DNA of 64,000 nucleotides, taken from positions 1 through 64,000 of the forward strand of contig NZ_QZVT01000004.1 of NCBI RefSeq assembly GCF_003602275.1, in the 5' to 3' direction. Numbering within the stretch: the first letter of the stretch is position 1; every line of letters begins with the position of its first letter. Both the position numbers and the translations under genes were made by a program. Under the pieces are notes generated by a model. That model ran no database searches. It saw nothing but the letters and a program-made list of their open reading frames with translations, and was not told the origin of the DNA. The stretch is from Arthrobacter cheniae (GTDB lineage: Bacteria; Actinomycetota; Actinomycetes; Actinomycetales; Micrococcaceae). This document shows positions 38,676-47,902 of this stretch, piece after piece.

Positions 38676-38713
38676 GCCAGTGGCCCCGATTCTTCCGGGG
38701 CCACTGGCTTTTT
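38676..38713 (+). terminator. terminator after the septum-formation lipoprotein gene
   Basis: A 12-bp stem GCCAGTGGCCCC / GGGGCCACTGGC followed by TTTTT. Confidence 0.9.
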
Positions 38714-38872
38714 AGTAACCAGTTGTTAACGATGTTCTGGTTGGCTACTCCGTGCACGGAAATGTCACCTGCGTCACATACGGTGCACATGCCGACGCGC
38801 CTACTCATCAGGGGGTCGGCGGGCTTCACTCGCGGCCGCATCGCGGCCATCGTCAAGGAGAAGAACGAACGG

Positions 38873-41800
38873 ATGATCAATTCGTCATGGAAGGGAGCGC
38901 TCGGTGCGGCGCTGTCGGTGGGGCTCATCGCCTCACCGATGATCGCACTGCCCGCCGGGGCCGTGGAGACACCACCGGCCACGGCGTCCGTCACGGGAGA
39001 CGGCGTCATCATCAACGAGGCTTATGTCACGGGCGGCTCCGCCGGAACCCCCTTCGTCAATAAATACATCGAGCTCTACAACCCGACGGATTCCGCGGTG
39101 AGCCTGGACGGCTGGTCGCTGCAGTACCGCGCCCCGGCCTCCACCGCCACACCGGGGCCCACCGCGCTCCGAGGCACCATTCCGGCCAAGGGCTATTTCC
39201 TGGTCCAGGGCAACTCCAATGGCACGACCGGCGCCGCTCTGCCCACCCCCGACCTCGCGACCAGTTTCACCCCGGGAGCAGGCGGAGGCGTGATCGTCCT
39301 GTCGAACCAGGCAGCCAGCGTCGGCGTCCTGCCGATCGGGACGATCGCCGGTACACCCGGTGTCGTCGACGCCCTGGGCTATGGCAACGCGACCGCCTTC
39401 GAGGGCGCAGCGGCCACTGCGCCAGGCAGTGGCAGCACGAGGTCCGCCAACCGCACCGGCTTCGCCGACACGGATGACAACCGGGCGGACTTCACGCTCC
39501 AGGACCCGACGCCGACCAACAGCGGCGCCACCCCGGGCGGACCAACTCCCACACCTCCCCCCACCCCCACTCCTCCTCCGGCTCCGACCCCGGGTGCCGT
39601 CACTCCCATCCGTGACATCCAGGGCACGGGAACAGCCACGCCGGTGTCCGGCGCGACCGTCACCACGCGCGGCAAGGTCACTGCGGCCTACCCCACGGGT
39701 GGCTTCGCAGGGTTCTACATCCAAACCCCCGGCAGCTCGGTCGCTGCGGACCAGACGGCGTCGGACGCCCTCTTCGTCTACTCCCCCGCGACAGTGGGAT
39801 CCGTCGCCGTCGGCGACTACGTCGAGGTCACCGGCGTCGCAGGTGAATTCTTCAACCTGACGCAGCTCACCGTCGCAGCCGGAGGCACCGTCGAACTCAC
39901 CGAGCCGGCCGAGGAACCGAAGGCGTCCGCCATCGCACTGCCCGCCACCGAGGCTGCGCGCGAGGCGTCCGAGGGCATGCTCTTCCAGCCCGCCGACACC
40001 TTCACCGTCGCCGACAACTACACGGTGAACCAGTACGGCGAACTCACTCTGGCCGCAGGCACAGAACGCCTGCTCCAGCCCACCGATGTGGCACGCCCGG
40101 GTACCCCGGAAAACGCAGCGGTCATCGCCGACAACGCAGCCCGGAGTATCCGGCTCGACGACGGCGCATCGACCAACTTCTTCAACCAGGCCAACCGCGG
40201 CAAGGTCCTTCCCTATCTGACGGCCTCGCAGCCCGTCCGTGTCGGCTACACCGCCGGCTTCACGTCCCCGGTGGTGCTCGACTACCGCAACAGTGCCTGG
40301 AAGTTCCAGCCGCTCGCGGAGCTCGACGGAGCCAGCCCGGAGGGCGTGCAGCCCGTGCAGTTCGCGGGCGAACGCCCGGCCGCCCCTCAGCCGGTCGGCG
40401 GTGACCTGAAAATCGCATCCTTCAACGTCCTCAACTACTTCCCCACCACCGGCGAGGACCTGGCCGGTTGCACGTACTTCACCGACCGTGCCGGCAACCC
40501 GATCACCATCAACGGCGGGTGTGATGCCCGAGGCGCGGCCGACAGGGAGAACTTCGAGCGCCAGGAAGCGAAGATCGTCGCTGCCATCACCGCCCTCGAC
40601 GCCGATGTCGTCACCCTCATGGAGATCGAGAACTCAGCCAGGTTCGGCAAGGACCGCGATTCCGCCCTCGCCACCCTCGTCGCCGCACTGAACGAGACGT
40701 CGCCGGACACCTGGGACTACGTCCGCTCCCCGCAGGCCCTCCCCGCGCTCGCGGACGAGGACTTCATCCGCACGGCCCTGATCTACAAGAAGGCCGTCGC
40801 GGAGCCTGTCGGCGAATCCGTCATCCTCAATGACACTGTCGCCTTCTCGAACGCGCGCAAGCCCCTCGCCCAGGCCTTCAAGCCTGTCGGCGGCACAGCA
40901 GCGGAGACGTTCCTCGCGATCGTCAACCACTTCAAGTCCAAGGGTTCCGGACCGAGCTCGGGTACGAACGCCGACAGCGGTGACGGCCAGGGTGCCTGGA
41001 ACGCGGCACGCGTCACCCAGGCCACGGCGCTCGTCGACTTCGCGGATTCCATGAAGGCCTCGGCGAAGACGGACAAGGTCTTCCTGACAGGTGACTTCAA
41101 CTCGTACACCCAGGAGGACCCCATGCAGGTCCTCTACAACGCGGGCTACGTGAACCAGGGCGAGAAGGACGACAGCTACTCCTACGTCTTCTCCGGACTG
41201 AGCGGTTCCCTCGACCACATCCTGGCGTCGACCACAGCTGATGCGACGGTGTCCGGCGTGGACACCTGGAACATCAACTCCGTCGAGTCCGTCGCCCTCG
41301 AGTACAGCCGGTTCAACAACAACGTCACCGACTACTACCGCGCCGATCCGTACCGCGCCAGCGACCACGATCCCGTGATCGTCGGGCTCGACCTCGCGGC
41401 GGCCGACACCACCGCCGAGCTCAACCTGCTGAACATCAACGACTTCCACGGACGCATCGACGCCAACACTGTCCGCTTCGCCGGAACCGTCGAGAAGCTA
41501 CGCGCCGAGTTCGGAGAGGACAAGACGGCCTTCCTCTCGGCCGGTGACAATATCGGTGCGTCCCTGTTCGCCTCTGCCCTGCAGGACGACAAGCCGACGA
41601 TCGACATCCTGAACGCGCTCGAACTGAAGGCCTCGGCCGTGGGTAACCACGAGTTCGATCGTGGTTTCGCGGACCTGACCGGCCGCGTAGCCGAGGCGGC
41701 CGATTTCCCCTATCTCGGCGCGAACGTGTACACGAAGGGCACCAGCGAGCCCGCACTCGACGAATACTCCATCCACACGGTCGATGGCATCGACGTCGCC

Positions 41801-43369
41801 GTTATCGGCGTCGTCACCGAGGAGACCGCCAGCCTCGTCAGCCCGGGCGGCATCGAGAACATCGACTTCGGCGATCCCGTCGAGGCCGTCAATCGCGTTG
41901 CCGGCGAGATCGAGGAGCAGGACCTCGCCGACGTCATCGTCGCCGAGTACCACGACGGCGCCGGTGACGGGGTCGTGGAGGGTGCAACGATCGAACAGGA
42001 AATCGCCGCCGGCGGATCCTTCGCTCGGATCGTGAACGACACCACGCCCCTCGTGGATGCGATCTTCACCGGCCACACGCACAAGCAGTACGCGTGGGAC
42101 GCACCCATCCCGGGTGCAGCCGGCGAAACGCGCCCCATCCTTCAGACCGGATCCTACGGTGAGTTCATCGGACAGATCACCCTGACCGTGGATACCGCAA
42201 CGGGCGACGTCGCGTCCTACACCGCGCGCAACGTCGCACGGACCACGGACGCCGACGCAGCCCTGGTCAGCGCGTTCCCGCGAGTCGCCGAGGTCAAGAC
42301 CATCGTGGACGCGGCGCTCGCACAGGCGGCCGTCATCGGCAACCAGCCGGTCGGCTCGGTCACGAAGGACATCACGACGGCGTTCACCGGCACCGCGCGG
42401 GACGATCGCGCATCCGAATCGACGCTCGGTAACCTCGTGGCCGACTCGCTCCGGGCAAGCCTGTCCCCCGCCGAACGTGGCGGGGCGCAGATCGGCGTCG
42501 TCAACCCTGGCGGGCTCCGGAATGAGCTCTACTACGCCCCGGACGGCGTCGTGACCTTCGCCGAGGCCAATGCGGTCCTGCCGTTCGTCAACGACCTCTG
42601 GACCACCACCCTCACGGGTGCGGAGTTCAAGGCCATGCTCGAACAGCAGTGGCAGCCCGACGGCAGCTCACGCTCCTTCCTGGCCCTCGGCCTGTCGGAC
42701 AACGTGAGCGTGACCTACGACTCCGCGCTCGCACGCGGCTCGAGGATCACCTCGGTCCTGATCGACGGCGCACCGCTCGACCCCGCGAAGGATTACCGCA
42801 TCGGTACCTTCAGCTTCCTGGCACAGGGCGGCGACAACTTCACGGTCTTCCGCGAAGGTGCCGACACCCGTGAGTCGGGCCTCGTGGACCGTGATGCGTG
42901 GATCGACTACATCCGGGCCAACAGCCCACTGTCACCTTCGTTCGACCGTCGCAGCGTGCAGGTCCAGGGAGCTCCGACAGCGGTGAAGGCCGGCGCCGCC
43001 GTCTCCTTCACGGTGTCGAAGCTGGACCTCACCTCGCTCGGCAGCCCGGTGAACACGACACTCGCGGCGAGCTTCGTGGCACCGGATGGGCGCACCACGC
43101 AACTCGGATCGGTTCCGGTCACCAGCGGCAGTGCGACCGTGAACCTGACCATCCCGACGACGGTCAGCGGGCAGGGACGCATCATCCTGACCGCGGCACC
43201 GAGCGCGACGACGGTGAACCTACCGGTCACGGTGGAGGCGACCACCCCGACGCAGCCACCAAAGCCGACATGCGTCAAGCCGACTCCGCCGACGCAGCTC
43301 TGGAACATCGGCGGCTGGATCCGTTACGCGGTGCAGCTCACGATCTACTACCGCTGCCTCGGCCGCTAG
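38873..43369 (+). CDS. secreted multidomain nuclease / 5'-nucleotidase (ExeM/NucH + UshA type)
   Basis: A 1498-residue exported protein. Signal peptide about 1-32; lamin-tail domain about 40-155 (INEAYVTGG, YIELYNPTD); Pro/Thr linker about 215-240; OB-like domain about 240-340 (RGKVTAAYP, GFYIQTPG); endonuclease/exonuclease/phosphatase domain about 510-835 with IASFNVLNYF, TLMEIEN, LTGDFNSY and ASDHDPV; metallophosphatase domain about 846-1140 with NINDFHGR, SAGDN, GNHEFD and FTGHTH; 5'-nucleotidase C-terminal domain about 1155-1340 with NPGGLRNEL; Ig-like end domain about 1370-1490. The start after AAGGAG is chosen; upstream in-frame ATGs lie in the terminator region. No sorting signal is seen, so it is probably released. 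It could strip phosphate from extracellular DNA. Confidence 0.9.
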   Translation: MINSSWKGALGAALSVGLIASPMIALPAGAVETPPATASVTGDGVIINEAYVTGGSAGTPFVNKYIELYNPTDSAVSLDGWSLQYRAPASTATPGPTALRGTIPAKGYFLVQGNSNGTTGAALPTPDLATSFTPGAGGGVIVLSNQAASVGVLPIGTIAGTPGVVDALGYGNATAFEGAAATAPGSGSTRSANRTGFADTDDNRADFTLQDPTPTNSGATPGGPTPTPPPTPTPPPAPTPGAVTPIRDIQGTGTATPVSGATVTTRGKVTAAYPTGGFAGFYIQTPGSSVAADQTASDALFVYSPATVGSVAVGDYVEVTGVAGEFFNLTQLTVAAGGTVELTEPAEEPKASAIALPATEAAREASEGMLFQPADTFTVADNYTVNQYGELTLAAGTERLLQPTDVARPGTPENAAVIADNAARSIRLDDGASTNFFNQANRGKVLPYLTASQPVRVGYTAGFTSPVVLDYRNSAWKFQPLAELDGASPEGVQPVQFAGERPAAPQPVGGDLKIASFNVLNYFPTTGEDLAGCTYFTDRAGNPITINGGCDARGAADRENFERQEAKIVAAITALDADVVTLMEIENSARFGKDRDSALATLVAALNETSPDTWDYVRSPQALPALADEDFIRTALIYKKAVAEPVGESVILNDTVAFSNARKPLAQAFKPVGGTAAETFLAIVNHFKSKGSGPSSGTNADSGDGQGAWNAARVTQATALVDFADSMKASAKTDKVFLTGDFNSYTQEDPMQVLYNAGYVNQGEKDDSYSYVFSGLSGSLDHILASTTADATVSGVDTWNINSVESVALEYSRFNNNVTDYYRADPYRASDHDPVIVGLDLAAADTTAELNLLNINDFHGRIDANTVRFAGTVEKLRAEFGEDKTAFLSAGDNIGASLFASALQDDKPTIDILNALELKASAVGNHEFDRGFADLTGRVAEAADFPYLGANVYTKGTSEPALDEYSIHTVDGIDVAVIGVVTEETASLVSPGGIENIDFGDPVEAVNRVAGEIEEQDLADVIVAEYHDGAGDGVVEGATIEQEIAAGGSFARIVNDTTPLVDAIFTGHTHKQYAWDAPIPGAAGETRPILQTGSYGEFIGQITLTVDTATGDVASYTARNVARTTDADAALVSAFPRVAEVKTIVDAALAQAAVIGNQPVGSVTKDITTAFTGTARDDRASESTLGNLVADSLRASLSPAERGGAQIGVVNPGGLRNELYYAPDGVVTFAEANAVLPFVNDLWTTTLTGAEFKAMLEQQWQPDGSSRSFLALGLSDNVSVTYDSALARGSRITSVLIDGAPLDPAKDYRIGTFSFLAQGGDNFTVFREGADTRESGLVDRDAWIDYIRANSPLSPSFDRRSVQVQGAPTAVKAGAAVSFTVSKLDLTSLGSPVNTTLAASFVAPDGRTTQLGSVPVTSGSATVNLTIPTTVSGQGRIILTAAPSATTVNLPVTVEATTPTQPPKPTCVKPTPPTQLWNIGGWIRYAVQLTIYYRCLGR

Positions 43370-43408
43370 GTCCTCGTAGCCGGGCGGCACAGCCCGGTCG
43401 GGTACAAA

Positions 43409-43447
43409 CAGAAGGGATCACCACCGCTCCGGTGGTGGTCCCTTCTG
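43409..43447. terminator. bidirectional terminator
   Basis: A 17-bp stem with one T-G pair (43409-43425 with 43431-43447) and a 5-base loop, between the nuclease gene and the convergent FAD enzyme gene. Confidence 0.85.
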
Positions 43448-43519
43448 CTGTCGCGGCCAGACGGCCTTCCCGCCGCTGCCGGTTCCGGGCGGGTCCACCC
43501 GAATCACGCCTTCCCGGGC

Positions 43520-45457
43520 TCACGCCCGGTCGAGGATCGCGCCGGCAATCCGGTCCGCGTCCAGCAGGGTCCGGCTGCCCGCCTGCAGCGACGCTCCCGC
43601 TTGTGCCGCGATCGCCGTCCCCCATTGCACGGACGCGAGTTGAAGCCCGATTACGAACAATGACTCCTGTTCCTTGCCGCTCCGGTCGATGGCGCGGTAG
43701 GGAGGGGCGGTGACGTCGAGCCCCGCAGACGTCATAGGAACGCCATCCTCGGCCATGAAGGTTCGCGGACGTACGAGTCCTTGCCGCAGGAGATTCCGCA
43801 TGAGCGGAGACAGACTCGTGGCTACCCTGTTCGCGGGCATCCTCGCCTCGACGAGGTAGCGTGCCGTGAACAGATCACCCCGCACCCACGGCGAGACCGC
43901 GCGGTACAGGCCCTCGTCGGGGTCGAAACCGAAGCTCGGGTTCGGGCCGACGAACTGCACGATCCCGGCGCGCACGAGAGCTGCGAGCTGGGCGATCCGC
44001 ACGGGCGGAGGCCCACTGGCGAGGCCCTCGACCAGTGGTTCGAACCAGCCCTGCAGCTCCGCGTCCCAGGAGGAGTCGGAAATGCCGCCATCCGCCACGG
44101 CCTCCTTGATGACCGAGCGACCTGCGTTCATGGCCCCGATCGCCATCTTCAGCGGGTCATTCTCACCCAGGGCGGAACCCGCTGCATCGGCGTCGAGATA
44201 GGCGAGAACGGCTGCGGTGAACTCCTGGCCGTCGGCGAAACGCTGTCCGGCAAAGGGGTGGGCAAGGCCCTCGACGTCGATCCGGAGGCCCTCCGGTACG
44301 GCTCGCTGGATGGCAGCCGCGGCGGCCGCCTCCCACGCGGGACCATCGATACCGAGAGCGGCGTCCAGATCGCGGAGGAATACCTCGACCGGGCCTTCGA
44401 GAGTGTCACCGGCCGACATGCACAGGGTCGAATAGTAGGCCCACAGGGTGTCGCGGTGCAGCAGCGGCCAGAGGTCGTGGTCGAACCCTGGCTGCACACC
44501 GGACTTCCGGAAGGCGAGCACGCGATCCGGGGTGCAGAACCTCAGGACGACACTGCGCGGGATGTACGAGTCGAGAGATGCCTTGGCCCTGTAGGGGACG
44601 CCGCGACGGGACGCCGCGACCAGGCGCGGCTCCTTGCCCGACGGCGCGTAGTCGAGCCGGCCGTCGCCCAGCTGCGAGAAACGCCCTCCGCGTCCCTCGG
44701 TCACCTGGATCATCGCGTCGAAGAAATTCAGCCCCAGTCCCCGGATCAGGACCGGCGCCCCGGCCGGCAGGCGGTTCCATGCCACGTCTGCGGGGACGGC
44801 CGGCGGCCAGTACTGCAGACCGTGCCGCGGCGCGGCATCCTGGAGTTTCTCCTGCTCGGGCGTGAGGGTCGCGGCGAGGTGCCCCACTGCCAGGACGACG
44901 TCGTCGGCGTCGAGTGTCTCGCCGTCGTCGAAGCGGATGCACCACCGATGGCCGGAGGCATCGGTGGATTGCTCGAGGCCTACCGCCTCCTTGCGGTGGT
45001 GTACCACCGAGACGCCCGGCGGAGCGAGCCGCACCACCTCACCGAACATCCAGGTGAGGTATCGGCCGTAGAGGGCGCGGCTGGGGAAGCCGCTCGGCGC
45101 CAGCGCGGCGCTCTCGGTCCTGTCGTCGTGGCTGACGCCATTGATTATGCCGTCCTCGACGCGCTTCCGCCAGGCGTCGAAGGACAGCTCGATGGGCGCC
45201 CTCGCCACCTCTGCGGCGCGCTCGCCGACGGGCACGACAGTCGGGTAGAGGCAGGGTGTATTCATGAGGAACAGGCGTGACTGGTCCGTCCGCCAGATGT
45301 GTCCGGGTCCCGGCGTGAAGGGCTCTATGACGTGGATCACGAGCTCGGGAGCAGCATCGCCTCGTGCCGCGTGCGAAGCGATAAGCCGCTCCATGACCGA
45401 GGTGCCGCGGGGCCCGCCTCCGATGACGGCCACCCGCCGCGCCTCCCTGTTCTCCAC
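43520..45457 (-). CDS. FAD/NAD(P)-binding protein of unknown substrate
   Basis: A 645-residue flavoprotein of the NAD_binding_9 (PF13454) type. The N-terminal dinucleotide fold is VAVIGGGPRGTSVMERL, followed by the family-typical PGPGHIWRTDQSRLFLMNTP and VVLAVGHLAATLTPEQ; a later VLIRGLGLNFFDAMI marks the second nucleotide-binding region. The reaction is unknown. It is divergent from the S9 peptidase with a 92-base gap. Confidence 0.8.
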   Translation of the reverse strand: MENREARRVAVIGGGPRGTSVMERLIASHAARGDAAPELVIHVIEPFTPGPGHIWRTDQSRLFLMNTPCLYPTVVPVGERAAEVARAPIELSFDAWRKRVEDGIINGVSHDDRTESAALAPSGFPSRALYGRYLTWMFGEVVRLAPPGVSVVHHRKEAVGLEQSTDASGHRWCIRFDDGETLDADDVVLAVGHLAATLTPEQEKLQDAAPRHGLQYWPPAVPADVAWNRLPAGAPVLIRGLGLNFFDAMIQVTEGRGGRFSQLGDGRLDYAPSGKEPRLVAASRRGVPYRAKASLDSYIPRSVVLRFCTPDRVLAFRKSGVQPGFDHDLWPLLHRDTLWAYYSTLCMSAGDTLEGPVEVFLRDLDAALGIDGPAWEAAAAAAIQRAVPEGLRIDVEGLAHPFAGQRFADGQEFTAAVLAYLDADAAGSALGENDPLKMAIGAMNAGRSVIKEAVADGGISDSSWDAELQGWFEPLVEGLASGPPPVRIAQLAALVRAGIVQFVGPNPSFGFDPDEGLYRAVSPWVRGDLFTARYLVEARMPANRVATSLSPLMRNLLRQGLVRPRTFMAEDGVPMTSAGLDVTAPPYRAIDRSGKEQESLFVIGLQLASVQWGTAIAAQAGASLQAGSRTLLDADRIAGAILDRA

Positions 45458-45549
45458 GCGTCAAGACTATCCAACACGCTTGCCGCTTCCCGCCGGACGG
45501 CTTGCATTCGCGATGGCTGCGCCTCAGGACCCCTGCATAGGATGGGCGG

Positions 45550-47637
45550 ATGACGCACCCGATGGAGACCACCGCGACGACCGACGACCCTTTCCTCTGG
45601 CTGGAGGACATCTACGGTGACAGGCCACTCGAGTGGGTGCGCACCGAGAACGCCCTGACGGAGGACGCACTCGTCACCTCGGCGTTCGAGGGCCGCGAGC
45701 GCGGCATCCTCGAGGTGCTCGACTCCACCGACCGCATCCCCATGGCGGGCAAGCACGGCGAGCACTACTACAACTTCTGGCGTGACGCGGAGCACCGGCA
45801 GGGCATCTGGCGGCGTACCACGTGGGACAGCTACGCCTCCGAGGATCCGGTGTGGGACCTCCTCCTCGACGTCGATGCCCTCAGCGCCGCCGAGGGCGTG
45901 GAGTGGGTCTGGTCCGGGGCCCTCTTCCTGCGTCCGGAGAAGGGCGACCCCCACCAGCGGGTCCTCCTCGTCCTCTCTCCTGATGGCGGAGACGCTGCCC
46001 GCTACCGCGAATTCGACCTCGAAAGCCTTACTTTCGTCGAGGGTGGCTTCGACATCCCGACGGCGAAGAGCCGGATCAGCTGGGCCGGCCCGGACACGCT
46101 CTACGTCGGCACGGACTTCGGACCGGGCTCCCTGACGTCCAGCTCCTACCCCCGGATGGTCCGCATACTCCCGCGCGGAGGCGACCTCGACACGGCGGAG
46201 CAGTACTTCGAGGTGGATGAGAACCATATGACGGCGCTCGTGCTGCACGACTCCACCCCGGGGTTCGAGCGTGACATCGCCGTGGACAGCATCGACTTCT
46301 ACACCCGCCGCACGTACCTCCGCCAGAACGGTGCGTGGCGCCTCATCGGGGTACCGGAGGACGCGAGCGTATCGCTCCACCGGGAATGGCTGATCGTCCG
46401 CCCCCGCACGGATTGGACCGATAACGGCATCACCTATGGCGCGGGTTCCCTGCTCGTCGTCCGGCTGGATTCCTTCCTTGCCGGCGACCGCTCCTTCGTG
46501 TCCGTCTTCGAGCCCGATCCCGCGACGTCCCTCCAGTCGTGGAGCTGGACGCGCGACTACCTCCTCCTCAACCTGCTGCACGACGTCTCGTCCGAGATCC
46601 GGATCCTCGATCCGGCCCGGAACTGGGAATCGGACATCCTCGATGCCTGTCCGCCCCTGCACTCCGTCGATGCCTACGCGGTCGACGACGAGGATGACGA
46701 CGCCGGCAACGACTACTGGCTCATCGCCACCGGCTTCCTGACGCCTTCGACGCTCCATCGCGGAACCATCGGCGGCGACCACACGGCGATCAAGTCCTCG
46801 CCGTCCTACTTCGATGAGGACCGCTTCGCCGTCGAGCAGCACTTCGCCGTGTCGAGCGACGGGACACGCGTCCCCTACTTCCAGATCGGGGCGAAGGACC
46901 TGAAGCTCGACGGCGACAATCCGACGCTGCTGTCCGGGTACGGCGGCTTCGAGCATTCGATGACGCCTGCCTACAGCGGGGTGATCGGGCGCGGCTGGCT
47001 CGAGCGGACGACGGAGAGCGGGCGTCACGGCGTCTACGTGCTGGCGAACATCCGTGGTGGCGGCGAGTACGGTCCGCAGTGGCACCACGCCGCGTTGCAT
47101 GCCAACCGGCACCGGGCCTACGAGGACTTCGCGGCCATCGCCGGTGACCTCGTCGAGCGCGGCGTGACGTCGCCGGCCCTGCTGGGGTGCACGGGCCGGA
47201 GCAACGGTGGCTTGCTGGTCGGCAACATGCTGACCACATACCCGCACCTCTTCGGAGCGATCTCCTGCGGCGTGCCTCTCCTGGATATGCGCCGCTACAC
47301 CAAGTTGTCTGCGGGATTCTCCTGGATCGCCGAGTACGGCGACCCGGACAAACCCGAGGAATGGGAGTACGTGCAGACCTTCTCGCCGTACCACCTCCTC
47401 CGCGATGACGTCGCCTACCCCAAGACGCTGATCTGGACGGCGACGAGCGACGATCGTGTGGGACCCGTGCAGGCGCGCAAGATGGCAGCCCGGATGAAGG
47501 AGATGGGCCTTCAGAACGTGTGGTTCCACGAGGCCCTCGAGGGCGGTCATGCCGGCGCGGCCGACAACCGACAGGCCGCGAGGATGCACGCTATGAGCTT
47601 CGAGTTCCTATGGCGGGCCCTGACGGGATCCCTCTGA
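45550..47637 (+). CDS. prolyl oligopeptidase family serine peptidase (S9)
   Basis: A 695-residue cytoplasmic S9A-type peptidase. FLWLEDIYGDRPLEWVRTEN at the N-terminus is the family start, then a seven-bladed propeller region (about 70-420), and the hydrolase domain with YGGFEHSMTPAYS, NIRGGGEYGPQWHHAA, nucleophile S551 in GCTGRSNGGLL, D634 in TSDDRV and H667 in EGGHAGA. It should cleave short proline-containing peptides; actual specificity is open. No export signal. Confidence 0.92.
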   Translation: MTHPMETTATTDDPFLWLEDIYGDRPLEWVRTENALTEDALVTSAFEGRERGILEVLDSTDRIPMAGKHGEHYYNFWRDAEHRQGIWRRTTWDSYASEDPVWDLLLDVDALSAAEGVEWVWSGALFLRPEKGDPHQRVLLVLSPDGGDAARYREFDLESLTFVEGGFDIPTAKSRISWAGPDTLYVGTDFGPGSLTSSSYPRMVRILPRGGDLDTAEQYFEVDENHMTALVLHDSTPGFERDIAVDSIDFYTRRTYLRQNGAWRLIGVPEDASVSLHREWLIVRPRTDWTDNGITYGAGSLLVVRLDSFLAGDRSFVSVFEPDPATSLQSWSWTRDYLLLNLLHDVSSEIRILDPARNWESDILDACPPLHSVDAYAVDDEDDDAGNDYWLIATGFLTPSTLHRGTIGGDHTAIKSSPSYFDEDRFAVEQHFAVSSDGTRVPYFQIGAKDLKLDGDNPTLLSGYGGFEHSMTPAYSGVIGRGWLERTTESGRHGVYVLANIRGGGEYGPQWHHAALHANRHRAYEDFAAIAGDLVERGVTSPALLGCTGRSNGGLLVGNMLTTYPHLFGAISCGVPLLDMRRYTKLSAGFSWIAEYGDPDKPEEWEYVQTFSPYHLLRDDVAYPKTLIWTATSDDRVGPVQARKMAARMKEMGLQNVWFHEALEGGHAGAADNRQAARMHAMSFEFLWRALTGSL

Positions 47638-47757
47638 TTCCGGGAGATTCCAGGGCGAGCGCCTTGAGCACCTCGAAGGCGCCGGTGATGCTGCCGGCAG
47701 CGGTTTTGCTCTTGCCGTCCCCTTCTGGGTAACCTTGGGAGGCTAGAGATAGCCGAT

Positions 47758-47845
47758 GGAGACGTGCCAGAGCGGCCGAATGGGCTTCACTGCTAATGAA
47801 GTGTGGGCCTAAAGCCTACCGGGGGTTCAAATCCCCCCGTCTCCG
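47758..47845 (+). tRNA. tRNA-Ser (GCT)
   Basis: An 88-base class II tRNA: acceptor GGAGACG / CGTCTCC, anticodon stem CTTCA / TGAAG with GCT at 47792-47794, long variable arm, T arm GGGGGTTCAAATCCCCC, discriminator G. CCA is not encoded. A plausible promoter (TTGCTC, 18 bases, TAACCT) ends about 27 bases upstream. Confidence 0.97.
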
Positions 47846-47849
47846 CCAT

Positions 47850-47875
47850 AGGACCCCCTGGAAACAGGGGGTCCT
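47850..47875. terminator. terminator after tRNA-Ser(GCT)
   Basis: An 11-bp stem AGGACCCCCTG / CAGGGGGTCCT with a GAAA loop and TTT following. It may also serve the convergent helicase gene. Confidence 0.85.
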
Positions 47876-47902
47876 TTGCGTGGTCCTGGTGACGGACCTG
47901 GA

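Noticed and set aside
38714-38872. PHO box upstream of the secreted nuclease
   Set aside because: GTCAC-like words occur near 38765-38778 but with 9-base, not 11-base, spacing and without GTTCA units.
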